A DNA stretch of 64,000 bases from Huaxiibacter chinensis (GTDB lineage Bacteria > Pseudomonadota > Gammaproteobacteria > Enterobacterales > Enterobacteriaceae), in the NCBI RefSeq assembly GCF_022171985.1, contig NZ_JAJVHF010000003.1, positions 186,001-250,000 of the forward strand. The letters are read 5' to 3'. Positions 8,311-15,466 of the stretch are shown piece after piece (within the stretch, counting starts at the first letter, position 1; each line of letters starts with the position of its first letter). The position numbers were made by a program, and so were the translations under genes. The notes under the pieces were generated by a model that was given only the letters and a program-made list of their open reading frames with translations, did no database searches and was not told where the DNA came from.

Positions 8311-8775
8311 ATGGGCATCAAAGTGAAGGGCATCAGCCAGGCTAAGAAACACCTGAACGATGTCATCAACGAAGTTAAGGGCCGCAAGGTAATCCGCGCG
8401 CTGCAGTCGGCGATGATGCTTATCGGCACCCGGGCAGCCTATTACACCCCGATCGACACTTCCACGCTGATTAACAGCCAGTTCCGTGAAATTGATGCTG
8501 GCGGTGTCTTCATTACTGGGCGCATCGGCTACTCAGCCAACTATGCTGCGTACGTGCATGAGGCGTCAGGCAAGCTTAAAGGCCAGCCGCGCGCGCACTT
8601 CGGCGTGACCAGCAACCGCTCTGAGTTTGGCCCGCAGAAACCGAAAGAGTTCGGCGGCGGAACTGGAAAGGGCAACTACTGGGATCCGCATGGTGAGCCG
8701 CAATTCCTGACTAAAGGCGCGAATGACGAGCGCAAAAACCTTGACGCAGTGATGCTTAAGGAGCTTTCACTATGA
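8311..8775 (+). CDS. Tail completion / neck protein (HK97 gp10-like)
   Basis: The 154-residue protein starts MGIKVKGISQAKKHLNDV at an ATG with a GGAGA site upstream; in-frame sequence before it crosses the terminator and is not counted. It carries the pattern of HK97 gp10-like proteins: an N-terminal helix, a GTRAAYYTPIDTSTLINSQ segment in which small proteins are placed between termini, GYSANYAAYVHE with a His, and a Gly-rich loop. Such proteins bridge the head and the tail tube. The stop overlaps the start of the following tail terminator gene (ATGA-type overlap, four bases). Confidence 0.75.
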   Translation: MGIKVKGISQAKKHLNDVINEVKGRKVIRALQSAMMLIGTRAAYYTPIDTSTLINSQFREIDAGGVFITGRIGYSANYAAYVHEASGKLKGQPRAHFGVTSNRSEFGPQKPKEFGGGTGKGNYWDPHGEPQFLTKGANDERKNLDAVMLKELSL

Positions 8776-9155
8776 CACCCATGATGCATGAGAGGGTGCG
8801 CAACATGTTCGGCGACGCTGGGCTAACTACCGGTTTCACGGTGCAGCAGCTGATGTACGACGACCCGGGCGACCTGTCGAAGGCGATCATGGTGTTCAGG
8901 CCAAACGGCGGATCGAATATCCGTACTGACCTCGGTTCTGAGTACCACGTCCTCGTCGACATCGTAGGCGCGAAAGATAAGCGCAAAGACGCGCTCAGCG
9001 CCGTGCAGCGAATCGTCGATTACGTCCAGGCCAATCCCATGGCTGACGAGTGTGTCGGCTACATCCAGAACATGGGCTCAATCCCCGCGCCGGTGCTCAC
9101 AGAAGAGGGGCGAATAGTCTTCCGACTCCAGTTCGCCTGCACATACGGCGAATAG
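8772..9155 (+). CDS. Tail terminator protein (minor tail U-like)
   Basis: The 127-residue protein lies between the neck protein and the tail tube gene, the place of lambda gpU, which stops tail-tube growth and makes the head-binding face. Sequence features are an N-terminal helix (MHERVRNMFGDAG), a SEYHVLVDIVGAKDKRKDAL segment typical of strand-turn-helix proteins of this group, and an IVFRLQFACTYGE C-terminal strand. The start overlaps the upstream stop by four bases. An intrinsic terminator 16 bases after the gene divides it from the tail tube gene. Confidence 0.7.
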   Translation: MTPMMHERVRNMFGDAGLTTGFTVQQLMYDDPGDLSKAIMVFRPNGGSNIRTDLGSEYHVLVDIVGAKDKRKDALSAVQRIVDYVQANPMADECVGYIQNMGSIPAPVLTEEGRIVFRLQFACTYGE

Positions 9156-9170
9156 CCATCCCAACCAAAT

Positions 9171-9195
9171 AACCCGCTTCGGCGGGTTTTCTTTT
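9171..9195 (+). terminator. Intrinsic terminator before tail tube gene
   Basis: Stem AACCCGC/GCGGGTT, loop TTCG, followed by a T-rich tract interrupted by one C. It separates the tail terminator gene from the tail tube gene. Confidence 0.75.
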
Positions 9196-9217
9196 ATAAG
9201 TCAAAGAGGAGTTTCAC

Positions 9218-9961
9218 ATGGCTAATTGCCAGAACTCGAACGAGCGCCTGTTCGGCGGTGCGGTCGTGCTGGAAGTCGCCGATGGCTGCCCGGACGTCAA
9301 ACCACTTGAATCTGAGTGGATGGCGCTGGCCGCTGGTACGTCGAAAGGCTTCGACTTTAACCCGAACTCGGTTACCTCTGATGCGGATGACGGCGGCGGT
9401 TATGTCGAGACCATCATCACCAACAGTGATTTCACCCTGAGCTTTGAAGGTGAAGTCCGCAAGAAGGACAAACTGGATCAGTACGGTGTCGGCAAGTTCA
9501 TCAAGTATTTCGCTGACGAGCTGAAGGCCAAGCGCCAGCCTGGAATCTGGGTGCGCATGGATTACGGCCCGGTAGAATTCATCGGCTACATGAACATCAC
9601 GACGCTGAGCTCTAATGGTGGTACCAACGACATCGTCACGTTCTCCACCGAGTTCAAAGTCGGAGATGCTAGCACCATCGAAGTCAACGAAGTGACGGCA
9701 GTGGCGGTGAACGGCGTAACGGTGACCCCGGCAACCAGCACTGGTGCAGTTGGCGGTACCAGCACCTTCACGGTGAATATCGCTCCAGCCGGCGCATCTA
9801 ACAAGGACTTCACCGTTGCGTCAACCGACTCAACCAAAGCCACTGCCAGCGCTACCGGCACCACCGTCACGGTGAACCGCGTAGCCACCGGCAGCGCGCA
9901 GATCATCATCAATACCGAAGACGGCAACTTTGTGGCCGTGCATACGGTTACCGTTACCTAA
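9218..9961 (+). CDS. Major tail tube protein with C-terminal Ig-like domain
   Basis: The 247-residue protein has two parts. Residues 1-160 form the tube domain, with DGGGYVETIITNSDFTLSFEG and a VRMDYGPVEFIGYMNITTLS stretch, and precede the assembly chaperone gene as tube proteins do. Residues about 165-247 form an Ig-like (Big_2-type) domain: EVTAVAVNGVTVTPAT at its start, Thr/Ser-rich strands, and a NFVAVHTVTVT end. Lambda gpV has a comparable C-terminal Ig-like domain exposed on the tail surface. AAAGAGGAG precedes the ATG. The tube assignment is strong from position; the domain border is read by eye. Confidence 0.82.
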   Translation: MANCQNSNERLFGGAVVLEVADGCPDVKPLESEWMALAAGTSKGFDFNPNSVTSDADDGGGYVETIITNSDFTLSFEGEVRKKDKLDQYGVGKFIKYFADELKAKRQPGIWVRMDYGPVEFIGYMNITTLSSNGGTNDIVTFSTEFKVGDASTIEVNEVTAVAVNGVTVTPATSTGAVGGTSTFTVNIAPAGASNKDFTVASTDSTKATASATGTTVTVNRVATGSAQIIINTEDGNFVAVHTVTVT

Positions 9962-9972
9962 CGGACATTCCA

Positions 9973-9992
9973 AAGGGCGGCGTGCTGCCCTT
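9973..9992 (+). other. Hairpin between tail tube and chaperone genes
   Basis: Eight-pair stem AAGGGCGG/CTGCCCTT (one G-T pair) around loop CGTG, 11 bases after the tail tube stop. No T-run follows, so it is not a classic terminator. It may protect the abundant upstream mRNA end or set tube expression apart from the chaperone. Confidence 0.5.
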
Positions 9993-10018
9993 GATAATGA
10001 ACGTTTACTGGAAGGCCT

Positions 10019-10690
10019 ATGACCGCTTTAACCGATATTGGCGAACTCTCTATCAGCGATAGCCGCGAAGGCGGGAAAGACTACCTGCTCCGGCCTTCAT
10101 TCGAGGCTATGACGAGGATAGGCGCTCCGGAAGAGATTGTGCAGATGTACGCCACCATTCATGGGAATGACGTTGCTCAGCTCATTGAAGTGTGTGCTGG
10201 CGTGCTGGGGCGTTTTCCTTCCTGGCTATCGCCATCATTCAACCGGACTGCTGAGAAGCTGTTATCGACGAGCATGCTGGTGCTACAGGCGTGCTGCGAA
10301 GACGATCTCACGCCCATGATCGGCGAGTGGAAGGCTTGGAGACATTGCGTTGTATACCGACCCGGACAGATGCCGAAGAACGACATCATCGTGCTGGCGC
10401 AGCACCTCATGCAGCACGGCGTCGTCGGAAAGGCCAAGGTTCGCCAGTTGCAGCGCCACGAAACGGGCGCGAGAACGAACGAATTCAAAGCCTTCGACTA
10501 CATCAGCGCGGCACGTAGCCATTTCGGCATGAGCCGCGACGAAGCATCGCAGTTAACGATGACCGAATTTCAGATGCTGCTGGCGGCGAAATACCCTGAC
10601 CAGAAAGGCTTTACTCGCGAAGAGTACGACAACCTCGCGGACGATTACCTGGCTAAACAGGCCGCACGCAGGGCAAAAGCAAAGCAATAA
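10019..10690 (+). CDS. Tail assembly chaperone (DUF6246-like)
   Basis: The 223-residue protein lies between the tube and tape measure genes, the place of lambda gpG/gpGT. It begins with beta segments (ELSISDSREGGKDYLLRPS), continues helically, and ends with a basic Ala/Lys/Arg tail. The C-terminal part carries SRDEASQLTMTEFQMLLAAKYP and FTREEYDNLADDYLAK, seen in phage chaperones of this type. Unlike lambda, no second overlapping frame with a slippery site was found; the gene is one continuous ORF, which suggests G and T functions are fused or that frameshifting is not used. A GGAAGG site precedes the ATG. Confidence 0.65.
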   Translation: MTALTDIGELSISDSREGGKDYLLRPSFEAMTRIGAPEEIVQMYATIHGNDVAQLIEVCAGVLGRFPSWLSPSFNRTAEKLLSTSMLVLQACCEDDLTPMIGEWKAWRHCVVYRPGQMPKNDIIVLAQHLMQHGVVGKAKVRQLQRHETGARTNEFKAFDYISAARSHFGMSRDEASQLTMTEFQMLLAAKYPDQKGFTREEYDNLADDYLAKQAARRAKAKQ

Positions 10691-10702
10691 CCGGAGAATG
10701 AC

Positions 10703-13700
10703 ATGGCAGGTGAGAAAGATGCCGGTAGCATCGTCTATACAGTAAGCGCTGATATAGAACCTTTACTTCAGGCTGGCCGACAAGCCATTGAGTCACTTGA
10801 CGGGATGGGTGATGGCGCAGGTAAAGCCGCCGATAACTTTTCCGGGCTTGAAAAATCTGCTGATAAATCTGGAAAGTCGATCGCAAGGGCTGCGGATGAT
10901 GCGAGCAATGCAGCCAAAATTATGGAGCGGCTTGGAAATGAAATAGCCGTTCTTGAAGAGGCAAATAAAAATGGTGCCCGCAGTTCCGCAGCCCTGGCGG
11001 CTCAGATTGCAGCGTCAGGTGATGCGTCAGAGGCGCAGAGCAGGGAGATTGGGAACCTTGCGGTAAAGCTCTTTGACGTAAAGCAGGCTGCGATCGATGC
11101 AGCCAAGGCGAATAGTGATAGTGCCGCTGCTTTCAGAGCTTCAGAATCGGCGATCACGTCCTTAGAGGGTGAGTTGTCCGTCCTTAATGCTGAGATGATT
11201 GAGGGATCTCGCAGCGCCGCCATTCTGTCTGCCCAAATGAAAGCGGGAAATGGGGCAACTGACGAGCAAAAGGCGCGCATTTCTCAGCTTGCCGGCCAGC
11301 TCTATGACCTAAAATCTGCACAAAATGCATCAGCTAAAGCATCGTCTGAAGCAGCAAAGCAGGCGGCGCAGCAGGCCAATGACGCTGCAAGATTGCGCTC
11401 CATTTCTTCAGGCCTTACCCAGCAGATAGCTGTTCTCAATGAAGAGCAGAAGAATGGAGCGAGAAGTGCAGCAATGCTATCGGCCAGACTCCAGGCTGGT
11501 TCATCTGCTACTGCGGCTCAAAGGAAAGAAATTGGCGAGCTTGCCGGGAAATTATACGACCTCAAGCAAGCGCAAAATCAGACAGCAAAATCTTCAGTCG
11601 GGTTAAAGACAGGGCTGTCTGCAATAGCTTCCGCGATCGCTGTGTCTCAAATAGTTGATTATGGTAAGCGCTTCCTTGAAGCGGCTGACGCCATGTCTCA
11701 AATGCAGGCCAGGATAGAGAGGTTAACCGGCAGCGCAGCAACAGCAACCCAGACGATGCAGGGCTTGATGCGCATAAGCTCGGCAACGGGTGGCTCATTG
11801 CAGGACACAGCGAAACTGTGGGAAACCCTCAGTACAGCTCTGCGTGACACTGGAGCGACTAACGGGCAGATAATTCAGCTCACCGAGACACTTCAGAAAA
11901 TCGGGCGCATCGGCGGATCTTCAACCGAGGAAATGGCTAATGCTCTTCGTCAGTTCGGCCAGTCGATATCCTCGGGTACTATCCGGGCTGAGGAATTCAA
12001 TTCCATCCTTGAACAAATGCCTGAGCTGGCGCGTCAGATTGCCGCGGGGATGGGCGTAAGTGTTGGAGAGCTTCGCCAGCTTATGCTGGACGGGAAACTG
12101 ACTGCTGAAGACGCACTGAACGCCATCCAGAAACAAACCGGCTCAGTAAATGCAGAGTTTGAAAAACTTCCTCGTACTCTGGCTCAAGCCAATAACGCAC
12201 TGACCAACTCATTCCTTTCGATGATTGACTCCGTTAACCAGGCGACTGGCGCAAGCTCAGGAATGGTAACGGTAATTGACTCGCTAACTGCAGCGTTAGA
12301 TCGACTGGCAGGTAAAGCTATTTCCGCAGATGCCCAGATCTCTGATCTGAACAGTACTGCAGATATGTTTAACCGCCGGGCGCGTACCTGGTCATGGCTT
12401 GGGCTTGATGGTTGGGAGGCTCAAAACAAAGCGCTTGCCGGACTAAGCAATAAGGCCGCGATGCTGGTTGGCGACTTGGCTGCTGTTTCCAAGGCATCTC
12501 AGAACGCGGCCAACACAAAGCCGATCGAGATCAAAACCACCGGCTCCGCTACTGGAAGTAAAGCGAAAGGCGGAAAGTCTGCCGCGCAGAAAGAAGCAGA
12601 GCAATACGCTAAGGCTCAGGAGTCGGTTAATTCCAAACTTGACGAACTGAAGCAGAAATCTGAACTGGCAGCCAATAGCGTTGGCGAACTATCCAGGGCA
12701 CAGTCAATCCTCAACGCGCAGCAATCACTCGGCAAGGACGCAACTCAGGACCAGTTTGCGCTGGCCGGGCAGTACGCCGCCAAAGCATGGGATAGCGCAA
12801 ATGCGTTGCGTGAGCAGGCTAAGGCTGAGAAGCAGCGAACTGATGCGGCCAATAAGTTTAGCTCCATTCAGGGTCGAGCAAACAAGACGGCCGGTATTGA
12901 TAGCCAGTATCAGCAGGATATGGCCGATCTTAATTTGTATGCCCAGCTTTACCCGCAAAAAGTTGCTGAGGCAGAAGCGGCGCGCGCTTCAATCGAGCAG
13001 CAATACCGTGAACAGCGTAATGCTGCTATGTGGCAAGAGTGGTCGCAGCAAAATGCCGCCACTCAGGCCGCATCAGCTGCGTTTGAGGCTTTTGGCAACA
13101 ACGCATCCAATGCTCTGACCGGGATCATTACTGGCAGCATGTCAGCTTCTGAAGCTCTGCAATCCATCGGTAGCACCGTTCTGAACAACGTCATCAATAC
13201 GTTCGTTCAAATGGGCATTGAGTGGGTTAAATCCGCAGTGATGGGTGCTGCGGCCCAAACGTCTGCGATTGCGACAACCACTGCGGCGCAAACCGCAGGC
13301 TTAGCGACAACCACTGCGGCAAGCACAGCGGCGGCCACAACAACGATGGCGGTATGGACGCCAGCGGCGGCCGTAGCCTCAATCGGTTCTTTCGGCGGCG
13401 CGGCGGCGATCGGTATTGCGGCCCTGATAGCAGCGATGGCGATGGCTGGCGGGATTGCAGGCAAGCGTAAGAACGGCGGACCGGTATCAGCAGGCTCGAT
13501 GTACCAGGTGGGTGAGGGCGGCATGCCTGAAATCTATCAGGCCAGTACCGGCAAGCAATACATGATCCCCGGCGACAATGGTAAGGTGATCAGCAACAAA
13601 GATATAGGTTCTGGTGGTGGTCAAATTCAGGTATCCATCCAATTCAATGACTATTCTTCGGGTACGCATTCTTTTGATGCGCAAGCTACGCAAAATGGTA

Positions 13701-13804
13701 ACGCCTTAACTGTCCAGGCCTTTATTATGGATATGGATCGGGGAGGGCAGATGAGTCAGTCAATAACCAGAAATCTTCAGGCACCAAGAAAGGCGAGAGA
13801 ATAA
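10703..13804 (+). CDS. Tail tape measure protein
   Basis: The 1033-residue protein sets tail length and later helps DNA passage. Residues 72-294 contain three similar helical units, each with a G(A/S)RSxAxL core (at residues 91, 168 and 252) and an LxxKLxDxKQA-type end. Residues about 300-520 match the lambda-type tape measure N-terminal domain: GRIGGSSTEEMANALRQFGQ followed by a GMGVSVGELRQL region. Residues about 850-930 are Ala-rich and hydrophobic, probably the membrane-active part, followed by KRKNGGPVSAGSMYQVGEGG, a frequent motif. With about 0.15 nm per residue the tail would be roughly 155 nm, an inference. Start ATG has CCGGAG upstream. Confidence 0.93.
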   Translation: MAGEKDAGSIVYTVSADIEPLLQAGRQAIESLDGMGDGAGKAADNFSGLEKSADKSGKSIARAADDASNAAKIMERLGNEIAVLEEANKNGARSSAALAAQIAASGDASEAQSREIGNLAVKLFDVKQAAIDAAKANSDSAAAFRASESAITSLEGELSVLNAEMIEGSRSAAILSAQMKAGNGATDEQKARISQLAGQLYDLKSAQNASAKASSEAAKQAAQQANDAARLRSISSGLTQQIAVLNEEQKNGARSAAMLSARLQAGSSATAAQRKEIGELAGKLYDLKQAQNQTAKSSVGLKTGLSAIASAIAVSQIVDYGKRFLEAADAMSQMQARIERLTGSAATATQTMQGLMRISSATGGSLQDTAKLWETLSTALRDTGATNGQIIQLTETLQKIGRIGGSSTEEMANALRQFGQSISSGTIRAEEFNSILEQMPELARQIAAGMGVSVGELRQLMLDGKLTAEDALNAIQKQTGSVNAEFEKLPRTLAQANNALTNSFLSMIDSVNQATGASSGMVTVIDSLTAALDRLAGKAISADAQISDLNSTADMFNRRARTWSWLGLDGWEAQNKALAGLSNKAAMLVGDLAAVSKASQNAANTKPIEIKTTGSATGSKAKGGKSAAQKEAEQYAKAQESVNSKLDELKQKSELAANSVGELSRAQSILNAQQSLGKDATQDQFALAGQYAAKAWDSANALREQAKAEKQRTDAANKFSSIQGRANKTAGIDSQYQQDMADLNLYAQLYPQKVAEAEAARASIEQQYREQRNAAMWQEWSQQNAATQAASAAFEAFGNNASNALTGIITGSMSASEALQSIGSTVLNNVINTFVQMGIEWVKSAVMGAAAQTSAIATTTAAQTAGLATTTAASTAAATTTMAVWTPAAAVASIGSFGGAAAIGIAALIAAMAMAGGIAGKRKNGGPVSAGSMYQVGEGGMPEIYQASTGKQYMIPGDNGKVISNKDIGSGGGQIQVSIQFNDYSSGTHSFDAQATQNGNALTVQAFIMDMDRGGQMSQSITRNLQAPRKARE

Positions 13805-14031
13805 TGGAAATAGGTCCGGGTGAGAAAGGAAAGATAGAACTGCCGCTGGGTAAAGAAACGGTATTAATTCATAACAGGCCGGTAACCTATAAGGTTATTA
13901 CAGCCAGCGGTTCAGTAATTGAAGTTGAACTTCCTGGAGGCATCGAGTTTAAGGTGACCAGCGCTGGCGATATAGAGGCTATTAACGTCAATATTTACGA
14001 TAAACCCAAAGGCCCAACAGAAGTAGTATGA
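13804..14031 (+). CDS. Small phage tail-region protein, 75 residues
   Basis: The ATG overlaps the tape measure stop by one base, so translation is probably coupled. The product MEIGPGEKGKIELPLGKET is short, beta-rich and acidic, with repeated Val/Glu/Gly strands (GSVIEVELPGGIEFKV) and no cysteine or membrane helix. It ends one base before an intrinsic terminator. I do not recognise a family. Position after the tape measure suggests a tail assembly or tail-tip accessory factor; a recently gained gene is less likely, because start coupling is intact, although it is more AT-rich than the tape measure. Confidence 0.6.
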   Translation: MEIGPGEKGKIELPLGKETVLIHNRPVTYKVITASGSVIEVELPGGIEFKVTSAGDIEAINVNIYDKPKGPTEVV

Positions 14032-14053
14032 AACCCGCTCCGGCGGGTTTTTT
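14032..14053 (+). terminator. Intrinsic terminator after tape measure unit
   Basis: Stem AACCCGC/GCGGGTT with loop TCCG and a six-base T-run. The downstream ATTACCTGGAGA is shared with the terminator at 8272 and nearly with that at 3460. Confidence 0.8.
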
Positions 14054-14071
14054 ATTACCTGGAGATATTTA

Positions 14072-14566
14072 ATGCCCATCCCTTATCCAGACTGGCTCCC
14101 TCTGGCACAGAAGGCGAAGACCCCGACAACTGACACTGGCTTTCGTACAGATCAGCCCGCAGTAGGCGCTCCCATTTTCCAGAAGCTCACCGATGACCTG
14201 AAGACAACTTTCAATCTGACGTGGATATTTACCCGGGATCAGCATCGGGCCTTCATGCAATGGTTGCGGAGTCCGAACTATCTGGACAACTGCAATCAGT
14301 GGTTCACGATGCCGCTCGGTACCGGAACAGGTGACACAGGGCTGGAAGTGCAGGAGTTGCACTTCCTGTCATGGCCGACGTGGTCACAGAGCGGTTCAAT
14401 ATTCACCTGGAGTGGTGATGTTATCGCTCGGGAACTGGTTAACTCGGATGATGAGTTTGACGACATTATCGTCGAGCTTCCGCCACCGTGGGGCTCATGG
14501 CTCGATATCATCGTCACCGGTTACCCGGACGGACGAGATCCGGAATCACTACCGAGGGTTCCGTAA
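14072..14566 (+). CDS. Minor tail protein (distal tail position)
   Basis: The 164-residue protein follows the tape measure block as the first tail-tip gene, where lambda encodes gpM. It contains the aromatic-rich segments FNLTWIFTRDQHRAFMQWLRS and FLSWPTWSQSGSIFTWSGDVIAREL, consistent with a ring-forming tail-tip protein, and ends in PDGRDPESLPRVP. CTGGAG precedes the ATG by nine bases, and the stop overlaps the next start by one base. It belongs to the phage minor tail protein families found next to DUF1833 proteins, recalled from memory. Confidence 0.65.
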   Translation: MPIPYPDWLPLAQKAKTPTTDTGFRTDQPAVGAPIFQKLTDDLKTTFNLTWIFTRDQHRAFMQWLRSPNYLDNCNQWFTMPLGTGTGDTGLEVQELHFLSWPTWSQSGSIFTWSGDVIARELVNSDDEFDDIIVELPPPWGSWLDIIVTGYPDGRDPESLPRVP

Positions 14567-15036
14567 TGCCCACACTTAGAGAATTTCAGAGCCAGAGACC
14601 GAACCGGATATTGTACGAGACGATCACTTTCTACAACGAGACGTTCGGATATGTGCGTCTGGTGAACAACCAGATATTCCCGAAAACGCTCGGCGGCCAG
14701 GTCTACACGCCGTGCCGCATGGAGCTTACTGAAAGCCAGCAAAGCAATACGCCAATACTGGACAGCTCAGTGAAGTTCAGCCGACTGGCGCAGGACTTTA
14801 AACAGAAGCTGAAATTGTGGAAGGCCTTCGCCCGCATCACGCCAATATCGGCGACGTATCAGCGGTTCGACGCAGCAGACACAGCAACGCCGCAGAAAAC
14901 ATGGACGCTCTATGTCAGTGACTGCTCTATGGATGATCAGGACGTGACATGTAGCCTGACGAAGATTAACCCTCTGAATCGTAACGTTGGACGGCTTTAC
15001 ACCGTCGAAGAATATCCGGGGCTCCAGAATGCTTAA
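14566..15036 (+). CDS. Minor tail protein (DUF1833-like, gpL position)
   Basis: The 156-residue product MPTLREFQSQRPNRILYETIT starts at an ATG overlapping the upstream stop by one base. The protein is beta-rich with RMELTESQQSNTPILDSSVKF and a DDQDVTCSLTKINPLNRNVG end that matches the DUF1833 family as I remember it; some gpL proteins of lambda hold a C-terminal Fe-S cluster, but only two Cys are seen here. The order M-L-K-J-like is conserved in this cluster: two minor tail proteins, the peptidase, and the hub protein. The stop lies within the start of the peptidase gene (8-base overlap). Confidence 0.7.
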   Translation: MPTLREFQSQRPNRILYETITFYNETFGYVRLVNNQIFPKTLGGQVYTPCRMELTESQQSNTPILDSSVKFSRLAQDFKQKLKLWKAFARITPISATYQRFDAADTATPQKTWTLYVSDCSMDDQDVTCSLTKINPLNRNVGRLYTVEEYPGLQNA

Positions 15037-15466
15037 AGATGATTTTCTCCAGGTTGTCATCGGTAAGCCATGGAAGAACCGCGCCTGTACCTTTGACGCG
15101 ATGGATTGCTGGGCAGTGGTGGTGCTTTATTACCGACACGTTTTGGGCATTGAGATTCATCAGACTGCCGATTACGAAGCCGGCCGCGAGTTCATGACGT
15201 GTTATGACTCTGATGTTGTGTTCTGGCATCGTGTCGACACGTTTACCGAAGACGGGATCTTTGTCGCCTGGATTGGCAGCAAGCCGGTTCACGTTGGCCT
15301 GATTATTGACGGACGGGCGCTCCACAGTCGCGGGGAAAACGGGCACGTCAGGCCTGACGCTATACGGACAATTCAGAAGTTATTCACCAGAGTGGAGTTT
15401 TACCAGTATGCCGGTAATCGAAATTCAGCGCGTCCCGGGGATGCCGAAGGACAGGGCGGTAGTTGA
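15029..15466 (+). CDS. Tail-tip peptidase (NlpC/P60-like, gpK position)
   Basis: The 145-residue protein corresponds to the NlpC/P60 part of lambda gpK. Such enzymes cut peptidoglycan cross-bridges or trim tail proteins at the distal tail. The sequence shows the papain-like arrangement: a MDCWAVVVLYY segment with the likely nucleophile Cys at residue 29, and PVHVGLIIDGRALHSRG with the likely catalytic His near residue 92. The usual ubiquitin-like gpI part is not in this gene but appears at the beginning of the next one. The start ATG at 15029 overlaps the upstream gene by eight bases; the end overlaps the hub gene by 59 bases. Confidence 0.75.
   Translation: MLKDDFLQVVIGKPWKNRACTFDAMDCWAVVVLYYRHVLGIEIHQTADYEAGREFMTCYDSDVVFWHRVDTFTEDGIFVAWIGSKPVHVGLIIDGRALHSRGENGHVRPDAIRTIQKLFTRVEFYQYAGNRNSARPGDAEGQGGS

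Noticed and set aside
10019-10703. Programmed frameshift between tail chaperone parts as in lambda G/GT
   Set aside because: No second overlapping frame or slippery heptamer was seen before the tape measure gene; the ORF is continuous.
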